Shown here: piece after piece, positions 1 through 5,118 of the stretch | Numbering within the stretch: the stretch's first letter is position 1 | Layout: each line of letters starts with the position of its first letter | Assembly (NCBI GenBank): GCA_015259305.1 | Contig: JABZGO010000119.1 | Span: 1-6,069, forward strand | DNA from: Alloprevotella tannerae | GTDB lineage: Bacteria > Bacteroidota > Bacteroidia > Bacteroidales > Bacteroidaceae | Direction: 5' to 3' | DNA length: 6,069 nt | Notes under the pieces: model-generated | Databases searched by the model: none | Told to the model about the DNA's origin: nothing | Seen by the model: only the letters and a program-made list of their open reading frames with translations | Made by a program: the position numbers and the translations under genes

Positions 1-443
1 GTGTAGCCCTTTCTTTCACAAATGCCGAAGGAGATGTACGCTTACCATTAGATCGCCTTGACTTTATCAACTGCATTTTGACGGGCTATGGTACAGATGA
101 GATTCTCGGAAGTAAGAGCAAAAGATATGAGAATGATCCATTTAACTTCTCTTTCCGTAATTGTCTTATAGATATGCCAAAGCCAACTGAGCAGGATGAT
201 TTAGCTCATTTCATCAATTGCTTTTGGGATAACAGTGAGGATGGTAAGGTTTCTAGAGAAGACAACTTCTCTCCCAAATTTGATTTGAAGAAGTTGACCT
301 TTTCTTTTCAATTAGATAGTCTATCACAAGCTGTTGGCAATGCAGATATAGAACAGGCACGCTTGCTTTCACCTGTTGATAGATTAGGGCGTTCACGTCT
401 GCATGGACGAGGAGCTGATATTGGATGTTATCAGTGGCAATAA
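1..443 (+). CDS. C-terminal end of a predicted beta-helix / choice-of-anchor Q surface protein (partial)
   Basis: The frame is open from the left edge (first full codon at position 3) to a TAA at 441-443, so 146 C-terminal residues are visible and the start lies outside the window. Two rung-like segments with a hydrophobic-Asn-Cys pattern (FINCIL at visible residues 21-26 and FRNCLID at 51-57) resemble coils of right-handed beta-helix proteins. The end, with a D-x-x-G-x-x-R stretch and a terminal ADIGCYQ, is the usual closing signature of choice-of-anchor Q / polymorphic-outer-membrane-like proteins of Bacteroidota, where it reads D-I-G-A-Y-E or similar. Such proteins are normally exported, often as lipoproteins, but the signal region is not in view. 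A TTG at 78 could be mistaken for a start, but the upstream codons continue the same protein pattern. It converges on truA with 8 bp between the stops. The family call is from motif recognition only; substrate and role are unknown. Confidence 0.72.
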   Translation, partial: VALSFTNAEGDVRLPLDRLDFINCILTGYGTDEILGSKSKRYENDPFNFSFRNCLIDMPKPTEQDDLAHFINCFWDNSEDGKVSREDNFSPKFDLKKLTFSFQLDSLSQAVGNADIEQARLLSPVDRLGRSRLHGRGADIGCYQWQ

Positions 444-451
444 CTTGTATA

Positions 452-1222
452 TTAGTTAGGATGGTGTAGTACTTCTGTATGTAAAAAGAGGCTATCTGGG
501 TACTTTATATCTACTAAAAATAGTGCTTCGCCTGGTACTGATTCAGCTGCTGCACATCTATTTTTCTGCTGAATAACTTTGTTGAATTCTTCTATACTCA
601 TACGCCCTCTTCCAACTTCAATTAAAGTTCCAACAATTGCACGAACCATATTTCGTAAGAATCTATCTGCAGTAATTTCAAAGCGCCACAGATCTTCATT
701 CTCATTTATCCATTCTGCTTTTGTGACGTGGCATATATTTGTTCGAGTATCTGTGTGTAGTTTGCTAAAGCTAGTAAAATCCTCTACTTGTAAGAGCAGT
801 TTAGCTGCTTGGTTCATAGCGGTATAATCTAATTCCACTAGATATCGAGTGGCATAATGGCGTTTAAAGGGATCTTTTTCCTTATATATATAATAATGGT
901 ATGTTCTAGATAACGCGTCAAAACGAGCATGTGCATCTTGGTTGACTTGTTTTATATCTAATACTGCAATATCAGGAGGCAAAAGTCGATTTAGTCGAAA
1001 GGTAAACTTGTCAGGTAATGTGCAACAAAAATCAAAGTGTGCCACCATTCGTTTTGCATTTACACTTGTATCTGTTCTACCGGCTCCAACTAGGCTGATT
1101 GCTGATTGAAGTAGAGTAGAAATGGCCTTATTTAGAACTTCTTGCACACTTATAGCATTAGGTTGTTGTTGCCATCCGTGATAATTTCCTCCATCGTAAG
1201 AGAAATAAAGAAAGTAACGCAT
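452..1222 (-). CDS. truA: tRNA pseudouridine(38-40) synthase TruA
   Basis: TruA converts uridine to pseudouridine at positions 38, 39 and 40 of the tRNA anticodon arm in the cytoplasm. The 256-residue length is normal. Visible family features are the N-terminal YDGGNYHGWQ (residues 9-18), the catalytic loop GAGRTD with catalytic Asp51, the RFDALSRTYHYY stretch (100-111) with the expected active-site Tyr108, and FLRNMVRAIVGT (188-199). After Asp51 the protein reads TSVNA, where the family usually has (A/T)GVHA, so the Gly and His positions are Ser53 and Asn55. The ATG at 1220-1222 gives the standard N terminus; no SD sequence precedes it. An intrinsic terminator for rplI ends 37 bp upstream of the start and I see no TAnnTTTG-type promoter between them, so expression may rely on readthrough or an unrecognised promoter. 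Identity is secure; the effect of the substitutions is unknown. Confidence 0.97.
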   Translation of the reverse strand: MRYFLYFSYDGGNYHGWQQQPNAISVQEVLNKAISTLLQSAISLVGAGRTDTSVNAKRMVAHFDFCCTLPDKFTFRLNRLLPPDIAVLDIKQVNQDAHARFDALSRTYHYYIYKEKDPFKRHYATRYLVELDYTAMNQAAKLLLQVEDFTSFSKLHTDTRTNICHVTKAEWINENEDLWRFEITADRFLRNMVRAIVGTLIEVGRGRMSIEEFNKVIQQKNRCAAAESVPGEALFLVDIKYPDSLFLHTEVLHHPN

Positions 1223-1250
1223 ATAACTAAAAACTTCTTTTTGTTAGATA

Positions 1251-1280
1251 TATAAAAATGCCCTGCCAAAAAGGCAGGGC
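1251..1280 (-). terminator. Rho-independent terminator of the rpsF-rpsR-rplI operon
   Basis: A perfect 8-bp GC-rich inverted repeat (GCCCTGCC at 1260-1267 with GGCAGGGC at 1273-1280) encloses a 5-nt loop. Read on the minus strand it is followed directly by ATTTTTATATA, a U-rich tract. The plus-strand side has no T tract, so it acts on the minus strand. It lies 32 bp past the rplI stop and 37 bp before the truA start. Confidence 0.9.
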
Positions 1281-1312
1281 TGACCGTATCGTATTGGGAA
1301 ATATTCGTATTG

Positions 1313-1858
1313 TTATGCTTTTGCGTCAGCTGATTCTACGGTATTATCAGCTTCCTTTTCAGCTACTGGTTCTACTTCAGTCAAAGTCTTTTCTTCTTTT
1401 TCTGCAGCTACACTGCCTTCTGCAATAACAGAAAATGGAATTTCAGCAGAAACGTCTTTATGAAGTCTTACGATTGCCGTATACTCACCAACTTGCTTTA
1501 CATCTTTAAGGACAATAGCTTTACGTTCAATTTCAAAGCCTTGTTCTTTAAGTGCATCTGCAATATGAATGTTGTTAACTGAACCATAGATTACACCATT
1601 ACCACTTACTTTTACTTCAATAGTGATGGGCTTAATCTTACTCAATTTGTCTGCTAACTCTTGCGCTTCAGCTTTAATCTTTTCAAGCTTGTGTGCACGT
1701 TGCTTTAAATCCTCTTCAAGAGAGCGAAGAGCAGACTTGCTTGCGATGACAGCTTTGCCAGTAGGAATAAGAAAATTGCGACCGTATCCGTCACGAACGT
1801 TTACAACGTCATCCTTAAAACCAAGGCCATAGACGTTTTCTTTAAGAATAATCTTCAT
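1313..1858 (-). CDS. rplI: 50S ribosomal protein L9 (bL9) with an acidic C-terminal extension
   Basis: bL9 binds 23S rRNA near the base of the L1 stalk and helps keep the reading frame. The N-terminal domain is clear (MKIILKENVYGLGFKDDV, then DGYGRNFLIP at residues 23-32), followed by a charged connecting helix (about 41-75) and the C-terminal domain (about 76-147, including GVIYGSV). Typical family members end near residue 147-150; this one runs to 181, with an extra tail from about residue 148 (1316-1417) rich in Glu, Ala, Val and Thr that looks disordered and negatively charged. The ATG at 1856-1858 matches the family start and has an AGGAGG 9 nt upstream. It is the last gene of the rpsF-rpsR-rplI operon, 16 nt after rpsR, and is followed by an intrinsic terminator. 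Identity is certain; the role of the tail is not known. Confidence 0.98.
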   Translation of the reverse strand: MKIILKENVYGLGFKDDVVNVRDGYGRNFLIPTGKAVIASKSALRSLEEDLKQRAHKLEKIKAEAQELADKLSKIKPITIEVKVSGNGVIYGSVNNIHIADALKEQGFEIERKAIVLKDVKQVGEYTAIVRLHKDVSAEIPFSVIAEGSVAAEKEEKTLTEVEPVAEKEADNTVESADAKA

Positions 1859-1867
1859 AATCTAATT

Positions 1868-1873
1868 CCTCCT
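1868..1873 (-). promoter_or_regulatory. Shine-Dalgarno sequence of rplI
   Basis: The minus strand reads AGGAGG here, 9 nt before the rplI ATG and between the rpsR stop and the rplI start. It stands out because truA, rpsF, queE, queD, the acetyltransferase gene, the YigZ-family gene and the MaoC gene have no comparable sequence in front of them. Confidence 0.85.
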
Positions 1874-1874
1874 A

Positions 1875-2147
1875 TTATTTCATCAAATCGGTTACATAAG
1901 GGAGCAATGCAATTTGGCGTGCGCGCTTAACTGCCTGTGCTACACGACGCTGATACTTCAAAGAAGTACCTGTAATACGACGTGGTAAAATCCTACCTTG
2001 CTCATTCAAGAACTTTTTCAAAAATTCAGGATCCTTATAGTCAATATACTTAATACCACTCTTCTTAAAACGACAATATTTCTTCTTACGAGTGTCGATT
2101 GAAGGAGCTGTCAAATAACGGATTTCTGTTTTTTTCTGCTCTGCCAT
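1875..2147 (-). CDS. rpsR: 30S ribosomal protein S18 (bS18)
   Basis: bS18 sits on the 30S platform paired with bS6 and contacts 16S rRNA. The 90-residue length is normal and the sequence is typical of Bacteroidota: EIRYLTAPS near the N terminus, [19 protein letters not shown] at 21-39, then [10 protein letters not shown] and the basic helix [12 protein letters not shown], ending [10 protein letters not shown]. The ATG at 2145-2147 lies 2 nt after the rpsF TAA, so translation is probably coupled to rpsF. An extended SD sequence is embedded in the last codons of rpsF. bS18, with bS6 and bS21, forms the platform pocket reported to shield the 16S 3' end in Bacteroidota ribosomes, which makes the strong SD on this gene notable. 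Confidence 0.99.
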   Translation of the reverse strand: MAEQKKTEIRYLTAPSIDTRKKKYCRFKKSGIKYIDYKDPEFLKKFLNEQGRILPRRITGTSLKYQRRVAQAVKRARQIALLPYVTDLMK

Positions 2148-2149
2148 AA

Positions 2150-2494
2150 TTAAGCCTCCTTTTGATTTTTCCGGTTACGACGCTTTTCTGCATATTGGAT
2201 AGCATATTTATCCAATTTTGTCGTAAGGTCACGAATAACACGCTCATCACGGCGATAAGCAACTTCCAGTGTTTTGATAACCGTTGGCTCTGCTTTAAAT
2301 TCAATTAAAACATAGAAGCCGGTTGATTTCTTCTGAATGGGATAAGCTAAATGCTTCAAGCCCCATTCTTCTTCATTGATGATCTCTGCGCCTTCAGCGG
2401 TAAGAACATCTTTGAACTTTTCGACCGTCTCCTTCATCTGCTGGTCAGATAAAACGGGAGTTAGGATGAAGACGGTCTCGTACTGATTCATCAT
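2150..2494 (-). CDS. rpsF: 30S ribosomal protein S6 (bS6)
   Basis: bS6 is the platform partner of bS18. The 114-residue protein begins [17 protein letters not shown] after one or two Met residues and contains the family segments [15 protein letters not shown] (42-56), GFYVLIEF (59-66) and [12 protein letters not shown] (79-90), ending in a basic, Lys/Arg-rich tail. Two adjacent ATG codons (2492-2494 and 2489-2491) are possible starts; relatives usually begin MNQYE, so the second is equally plausible. No SD precedes either one; the leader is A/T-rich, as is common in Bacteroidota. It is the first gene of the rpsF-rpsR-rplI operon, with a promoter about 45-75 bp upstream. Its last codons (for Lys-Glu-Ala-stop) double as the rpsR ribosome-binding site. 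Confidence 0.98.
   Translation of the reverse strand: MMNQYETVFILTPVLSDQQMKETVEKFKDVLTAEGAEIINEEEWGLKHLAYPIQKKSTGFYVLIEFKAEPTVIKTLEVAYRRDERVIRDLTTKLDKYAIQYAEKRRNRKNQKEA
2155..2162 (-). promoter_or_regulatory. Extended Shine-Dalgarno sequence of rpsR, inside the rpsF tail
   Basis: The minus strand reads AAAGGAGG, complementary to the CCUCCUUU end expected for 16S rRNA, with 7 nt to the rpsR ATG. It is formed by the Lys and Glu codons near the end of rpsF plus neighbouring bases. This is the strongest SD in the window. Confidence 0.87.
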
Positions 2495-2539
2495 ACGTTT
2501 GTCTGTTAATGATTAAATAATTTTGCTCATAAAGCGGTG

Positions 2540-2570
2540 CAAAATTACGATAAACTCCTTGATTGTCCAA
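2540..2570 (-). promoter_or_regulatory. Bacteroidota-type promoter for rpsF-rpsR-rplI
   Basis: On the minus strand a TTG (2568-2570) is followed by a 20-nt spacer and TAATTTTG (2540-2547), which fits the TAnnTTTG -7 element and -33 TTG of the primary sigma factor of Bacteroidetes. The -7 box continues into TTTGCACCGC, a form I associate with ribosomal protein promoters in this group. The expected start site near 2530-2534 would give a 5' leader of roughly 35-40 nt. It lies in the 114-bp gap between queE and rpsF, where I see no terminator hairpin, so readthrough from queE is also possible. Confidence 0.72.
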
Positions 2571-2608
2571 GTAATACACCAATTTTTCAGCCTTATTTTC
2601 TGATGAAA

Positions 2609-3178
2609 TCAATGTATACCGATCATTTTGTGTGTTTGAAGCGAAAGTCGCCAGCGCGGATTTTCCTTTACATAGGAGATGCAAGACGCTAGAATACGAT
2701 TATTTTTGATAGAATTACCCATATCACAAGGTTGAATGAAGTAATGGGCCGCTTTGATTTCATCGTGAGGATTAAAAGTGTCGTCTGTAAAAACAACTTT
2801 TAGCTCATTGCAAGTCTTAAGTATTGTTTGTGCCGTTTTGGGCGACAAAGTCACCCAATCAATTCCTTCAGGTAGTGCGTGTAAGCCATTTGTTTCTATA
2901 CAAACATATTTCCCCGCAGCATGAAGGCTCTCTACCAGTTCTTTTGTGACGAATAATGATGGTTCCCCACCAGTTAATACTACATGTTTAGCTGGAAAAC
3001 GAGTCACCTGATCCAAAATTTGTTCTTGCGTCATAAGTTCTCCCGTTTCATGTTGGGTATCACAAAAACTACAAGATAAGTTACAACCGGAGAAGCGTAT
3101 AAAAATAGAAGCTATACCACTATAAAAACCCTCTCCTTGTAACGAATAGAAGACCTCATTTATCTTAAAGCGCGTCAT
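2609..3178 (-). CDS. queE: 7-carboxy-7-deazaguanine synthase QueE (radical SAM)
   Basis: QueE is a radical S-adenosylmethionine enzyme that rearranges 6-carboxy-5,6,7,8-tetrahydropterin into 7-carboxy-7-deazaguanine, on the way to preQ0 and queuosine. With the ATG at 3176-3178 the protein has 189 residues and begins MTRFKINEVFYSLQGEG, the usual QueE N terminus. The [4Fe-4S] cysteines are Cys32, Cys36 and Cys39 (C-x3-C-x2-C), followed by Asp40-Thr41; TGGEP at 69-73 is the SAM-binding motif; the end RLSLQTHKMIGI is also typical. An upstream in-frame ATG at 3256 would add 26 residues lying wholly over queD and is rejected. The chosen start overlaps the queD stop by 14 nt, so the two are probably translationally coupled and supply consecutive steps. 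No truncation is seen. Confidence 0.95.
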   Translation of the reverse strand: MTRFKINEVFYSLQGEGFYSGIASIFIRFSGCNLSCSFCDTQHETGELMTQEQILDQVTRFPAKHVVLTGGEPSLFVTKELVESLHAAGKYVCIETNGLHALPEGIDWVTLSPKTAQTILKTCNELKVVFTDDTFNPHDEIKAAHYFIQPCDMGNSIKNNRILASCISYVKENPRWRLSLQTHKMIGIH

Positions 3179-3512
3179 CGTCTTCTTTAATATATACTGC
3201 AATGTTACCTTCTGACTCTTGAAAGGATACTTTATAGCAATGAGGCACTTGATCACAGATCCATTTTGCTAAGTTCTCAGCAGTTGTATTGAAATTCACG
3301 ACATCATTAGCAAAGCGGTGATCTAATTTGCCTTGCACTATATCTTTTACCTTTTTAAAATCGACGACCATTCCGTTATGGTCTAATTCTTTCGCTTTGC
3401 AATAAACGGTGACAACTGCATTATGTCCGTGCAGATGCGTGCATTTACTTTCGTAGTCTAATTTCAGTTGATGTGCGTAAGCGATTTCTATCCTTTTGGA
3501 AACGTAAAACAT
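3165..3512 (-). CDS. queD: 6-carboxytetrahydropterin synthase QueD
   Basis: QueD converts 7,8-dihydroneopterin triphosphate to 6-carboxy-5,6,7,8-tetrahydropterin, the substrate of QueE. The 115-residue protein has the expected zinc ligands His14, His28 and His30 (in HLHGHN), the catalytic Cys24 four residues before His28, the Asp64-His65 pair in KLDHRF, the TAENLA segment (77-82) and Glu99 in the C-terminal part. This is the full catalytic set of the PTPS/QueD family, and the CxxxHGH form plus the queE neighbour favour QueD over a eukaryote-type PTPS. The ATG at 3510-3512 is the only sensible start, and it overlaps the end of the upstream acetyltransferase gene by 25 nt. There is no SD, so coupling to the upstream gene is likely. 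The end overlaps queE by 14 nt. Confidence 0.95.
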   Translation of the reverse strand: MFYVSKRIEIAYAHQLKLDYESKCTHLHGHNAVVTVYCKAKELDHNGMVVDFKKVKDIVQGKLDHRFANDVVNFNTTAENLAKWICDQVPHCYKVSFQESEGNIAVYIKEDDDAL

Positions 3513-4030
3513 TTCTGATATACTTCTTTGTGAATGGTTCTAACAATAGTATGATAATTCTCTTCTAAAAAAACAGAGTCTGTAGCCATTAATTGCAGAG
3601 GTATGCTTTTACCATGTTCTTGATAAGGCGGCTGTAGGTAACGGCGATTAGAGAGTTTGAGCCCATGGCGTATATAAAAGTCAATCCTTCTATTAGCCAT
3701 AGGATTACTTCCTTTTGGCTCCACTTCAATAATAAGCGGTTTGTTTAAAACCTTAATAATGCCTTCTAGGGCTTGGCCACCAATATTTTTCCTTCTCAAT
3801 AGAGGATCTATAGCAAAGTGTTCGCCATAAACGAAATTATGAAAATCCCAGAAAGTAAAGAATCCGGCAAACGACTCCTTATATAATATTGTGTAGGTTG
3901 TCATATGAGGAAGCTTACAAACCATCTTTTGCCATAGCGTTGTCTCGCGCCTTTCTTCTTCTGGAAAAGATGTTACGTAAAGCATCGTAGCCTGGTCTAA
4001 ATCTTCTTGAGGCGCAAATTTTCTTATCAT
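3488..4030 (-). CDS. GNAT-family N-acetyltransferase, substrate unknown
   Basis: The 180-residue protein has the single-domain GNAT layout. The central strand and acetyl-CoA loop read HFAIDPLLRRKNIGGQAL (71-88), with the R/Q-x-x-G-x-G/A-type motif as RKNIGG. This is followed by a strand IIEVEP (100-105) and the Asn-Arg-Arg...Phe-Tyr...HGLKL segment (113-126) usual for the second half of the fold. The N terminus carries an acidic/basic EEERRE patch (24-29). Family membership is visible; the acetyl acceptor (small molecule, protein or peptide) cannot be told. The ATG at 4028-4030 overlaps the upstream TGA as ATGA, a classic coupled junction, and the gene end overlaps queD by 25 nt. It is probably in one operon with queD-queE, but a role in deazaguanine synthesis is not implied by any known step. 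Confidence 0.88.
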   Translation of the reverse strand: MIRKFAPQEDLDQATMLYVTSFPEEERRETTLWQKMVCKLPHMTTYTILYKESFAGFFTFWDFHNFVYGEHFAIDPLLRRKNIGGQALEGIIKVLNKPLIIEVEPKGSNPMANRRIDFYIRHGLKLSNRRYLQPPYQEHGKSIPLQLMATDSVFLEENYHTIVRTIHKEVYQKCFTFPKG

Positions 4031-4626
4031 TTTAAGAATTTGATCGTGTAAATCGCACTTAGCTTTTTCCTTAACTCTGCTATTTTCCCTGATCGTATAT
4101 TTACTTTTAATTTTACGCTTTGATCTGCGTATGTCTGTGATACGATCTTGCCCCCCAAATCACGTGCTATACGCATCGCCCGATCTATTTCTGGATAAGG
4201 CGATTCGAATACAAGTGAGTCCATAATGACTATTTCTTTGATTTGTGCCTTTGTTAGAGCATCTGCAGCTGCTGTTTTATATGCACGTCCTAAATTGGCT
4301 GCTCCTAATTCGGTTCCACCAAAATATCTGACAACAACTAAAAGAACATTGGTCAAGTTTTGGCTACGCAATTGTCCTAATATTGGCCGCCCTGCGGTGC
4401 CGGATGGTTCACGATCATCACTTGAGCGACTTGTTTCCCCCTCATTACCCAAAACATAGGCGTAACAGACGTGGCGAGCATCAAAATACTTTTTTTGATA
4501 CGCCTTTAGTTCGCTTTGTACATCCTCTATCGTATTTACAGGAATAGCGAAGCTAATAAATTTGCTCCGCTTTTCCGTGTAAAGTCCTTCAGCGACTTTT
4601 TCTATAGTCAAAAAGGAATCTTCCAA
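4027..4626 (-). CDS. yigZ: YigZ/IMPACT family protein
   Basis: This 199-residue protein matches bacterial YigZ: an N-terminal UPF0029/IMPACT domain (about 1-125) and a C-terminal DUF1949 domain resembling EF-G domain IV (about 135-199). Diagnostic stretches are ARHVCYAYVLG (50-60), DDREPSGTAGRPIL (70-83) and VVVRYFGGTELGAANLGRAY (97-116). The usual DGEPSG reads DREPSG here. The family is linked to translation through the eukaryotic IMPACT homologue, which regulates GCN2; the bacterial role is not settled. No in-frame ATG exists between the upstream in-frame stop (4648-4650) and the conserved region, and the TTG at 4624-4626 gives the expected N terminus, so a TTG start is chosen. It begins 21 nt after the MaoC stop and overlaps the acetyltransferase gene by 4 nt. 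Confidence 0.92.
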   Translation of the reverse strand: MEDSFLTIEKVAEGLYTEKRSKFISFAIPVNTIEDVQSELKAYQKKYFDARHVCYAYVLGNEGETSRSSDDREPSGTAGRPILGQLRSQNLTNVLLVVVRYFGGTELGAANLGRAYKTAAADALTKAQIKEIVIMDSLVFESPYPEIDRAMRIARDLGGKIVSQTYADQSVKLKVNIRSGKIAELRKKLSAIYTIKFLK

Positions 4627-4647
4627 TGTTGAGGTAGTCGCTTTATT

Positions 4648-5118
4648 TTAGTTAAAATAATAAAGGAAGGTAGCAATGCCGCTCAATGCAGGCTTTCGCT
4701 CGTTTTCTATTTCAATTTTAAAGTCTACTTGAGCCTTACATATACCTCTGATATCCTCAATCTCTTGAAGCTTTGCGCGTAAGCGAATGCGACGACCAGA
4801 GAGGACCGCTTGACCAAATTTCATTTTATCAAGCCCATAGTTTACCATCATCTTCAAGTTGTTCACTTCTATAATTTGTTGCCATAGATGTGGTAAAAGT
4901 GAGAGTGTTAAATAGCCGTGTGCGATAGTTTGTCCGAAAGAACTTTCTTTGGCTGCTCTCTCTTTATCAACGTGTATCCACTGATGATCTAACGTCGCAT
5001 CAGCAAATAGGTCAATACGCTCTTGTGGAACTTCCAACCAATTGCTTACGCCAATTTCTTGTCCTTTGAGCGCTGCAAAGGATTGAAAAGAATCAATAAT
5101 AGTTTTATTCATGATCAT
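4648..5118 (-). CDS. MaoC-family hydratase ((R)-enoyl-CoA hydratase-like)
   Basis: The 156-residue protein is a single hot-dog domain. The hydratase motif runs from about residue 38: FADATLDHQWIHVD, with the D-x4-H catalytic pair as Asp44 and His49, followed by FGQTIAHGYLTLSL (61-74). This is the arrangement of PhaJ-type (R)-specific enoyl-CoA hydratases and NodN/MaoC proteins, which hydrate trans-2-enoyl-CoA or related thioesters. Both catalytic residues are present, so an active enzyme is likely; chain-length preference cannot be read. The first ATG (5116-5118) shares one base with the upstream TAA (TAATG junction), and a second in-frame ATG two codons later (5110-5112) is also possible. 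No fatty-acid or polyhydroxyalkanoate genes are nearby, so the pathway is open. Confidence 0.9.
   Translation of the reverse strand: MIMNKTIIDSFQSFAALKGQEIGVSNWLEVPQERIDLFADATLDHQWIHVDKERAAKESSFGQTIAHGYLTLSLLPHLWQQIIEVNNLKMMVNYGLDKMKFGQAVLSGRRIRLRAKLQEIEDIRGICKAQVDFKIEIENERKPALSGIATFLYYFN

Noticed and set aside
579..827. Plus-strand open frame of 82 codons opposite truA
   Set aside because: Antisense shadow of the conserved TruA coding sequence, with no ribosome-binding site or recognisable protein features.
1623..1832. Plus-strand open frame of 69 codons opposite rplI
   Set aside because: Antisense shadow; low-complexity Ser/Arg/Leu composition reflects the complement of L9 codons.
2086..2304. 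Minus-strand open frame of 72 codons across rpsF and rpsR
   Set aside because: It lies entirely over two certain ribosomal protein genes in a different frame.
2495..2534. Possible S6:S18-binding regulatory RNA in the rpsF leader
   Set aside because: Such leaders are known in other bacteria, but the leader here is short and A/T-rich and I see no stable stem with the required CCG-containing loop; the only CCG is next to the promoter -7 box.
2445..2684. Minus-strand open frame of 79 codons bridging queE and rpsF
   Set aside because: It overlaps the conserved 3' end of queE and the 5' end of rpsF in another frame and runs through the rpsF promoter; the peptide matches no family I know.
3179..3256. 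Upstream extension of QueE to an earlier ATG
   Set aside because: The extra 26 residues lie inside queD and do not resemble QueE, whose usual N terminus begins at the ATG at 3178.
4226..4459. Plus-strand open frame of 77 codons opposite the YigZ gene
   Set aside because: Antisense shadow over the best-conserved part of the YigZ protein.
4643..4660. Perfect 8-bp inverted repeat (TTATTTTA / TAAAATAA) around the MaoC stop codon
   Set aside because: Only A/T pairs with a 2-nt loop, partly fixed by the last MaoC codons; too weak for a terminator and no evidence for an operator.
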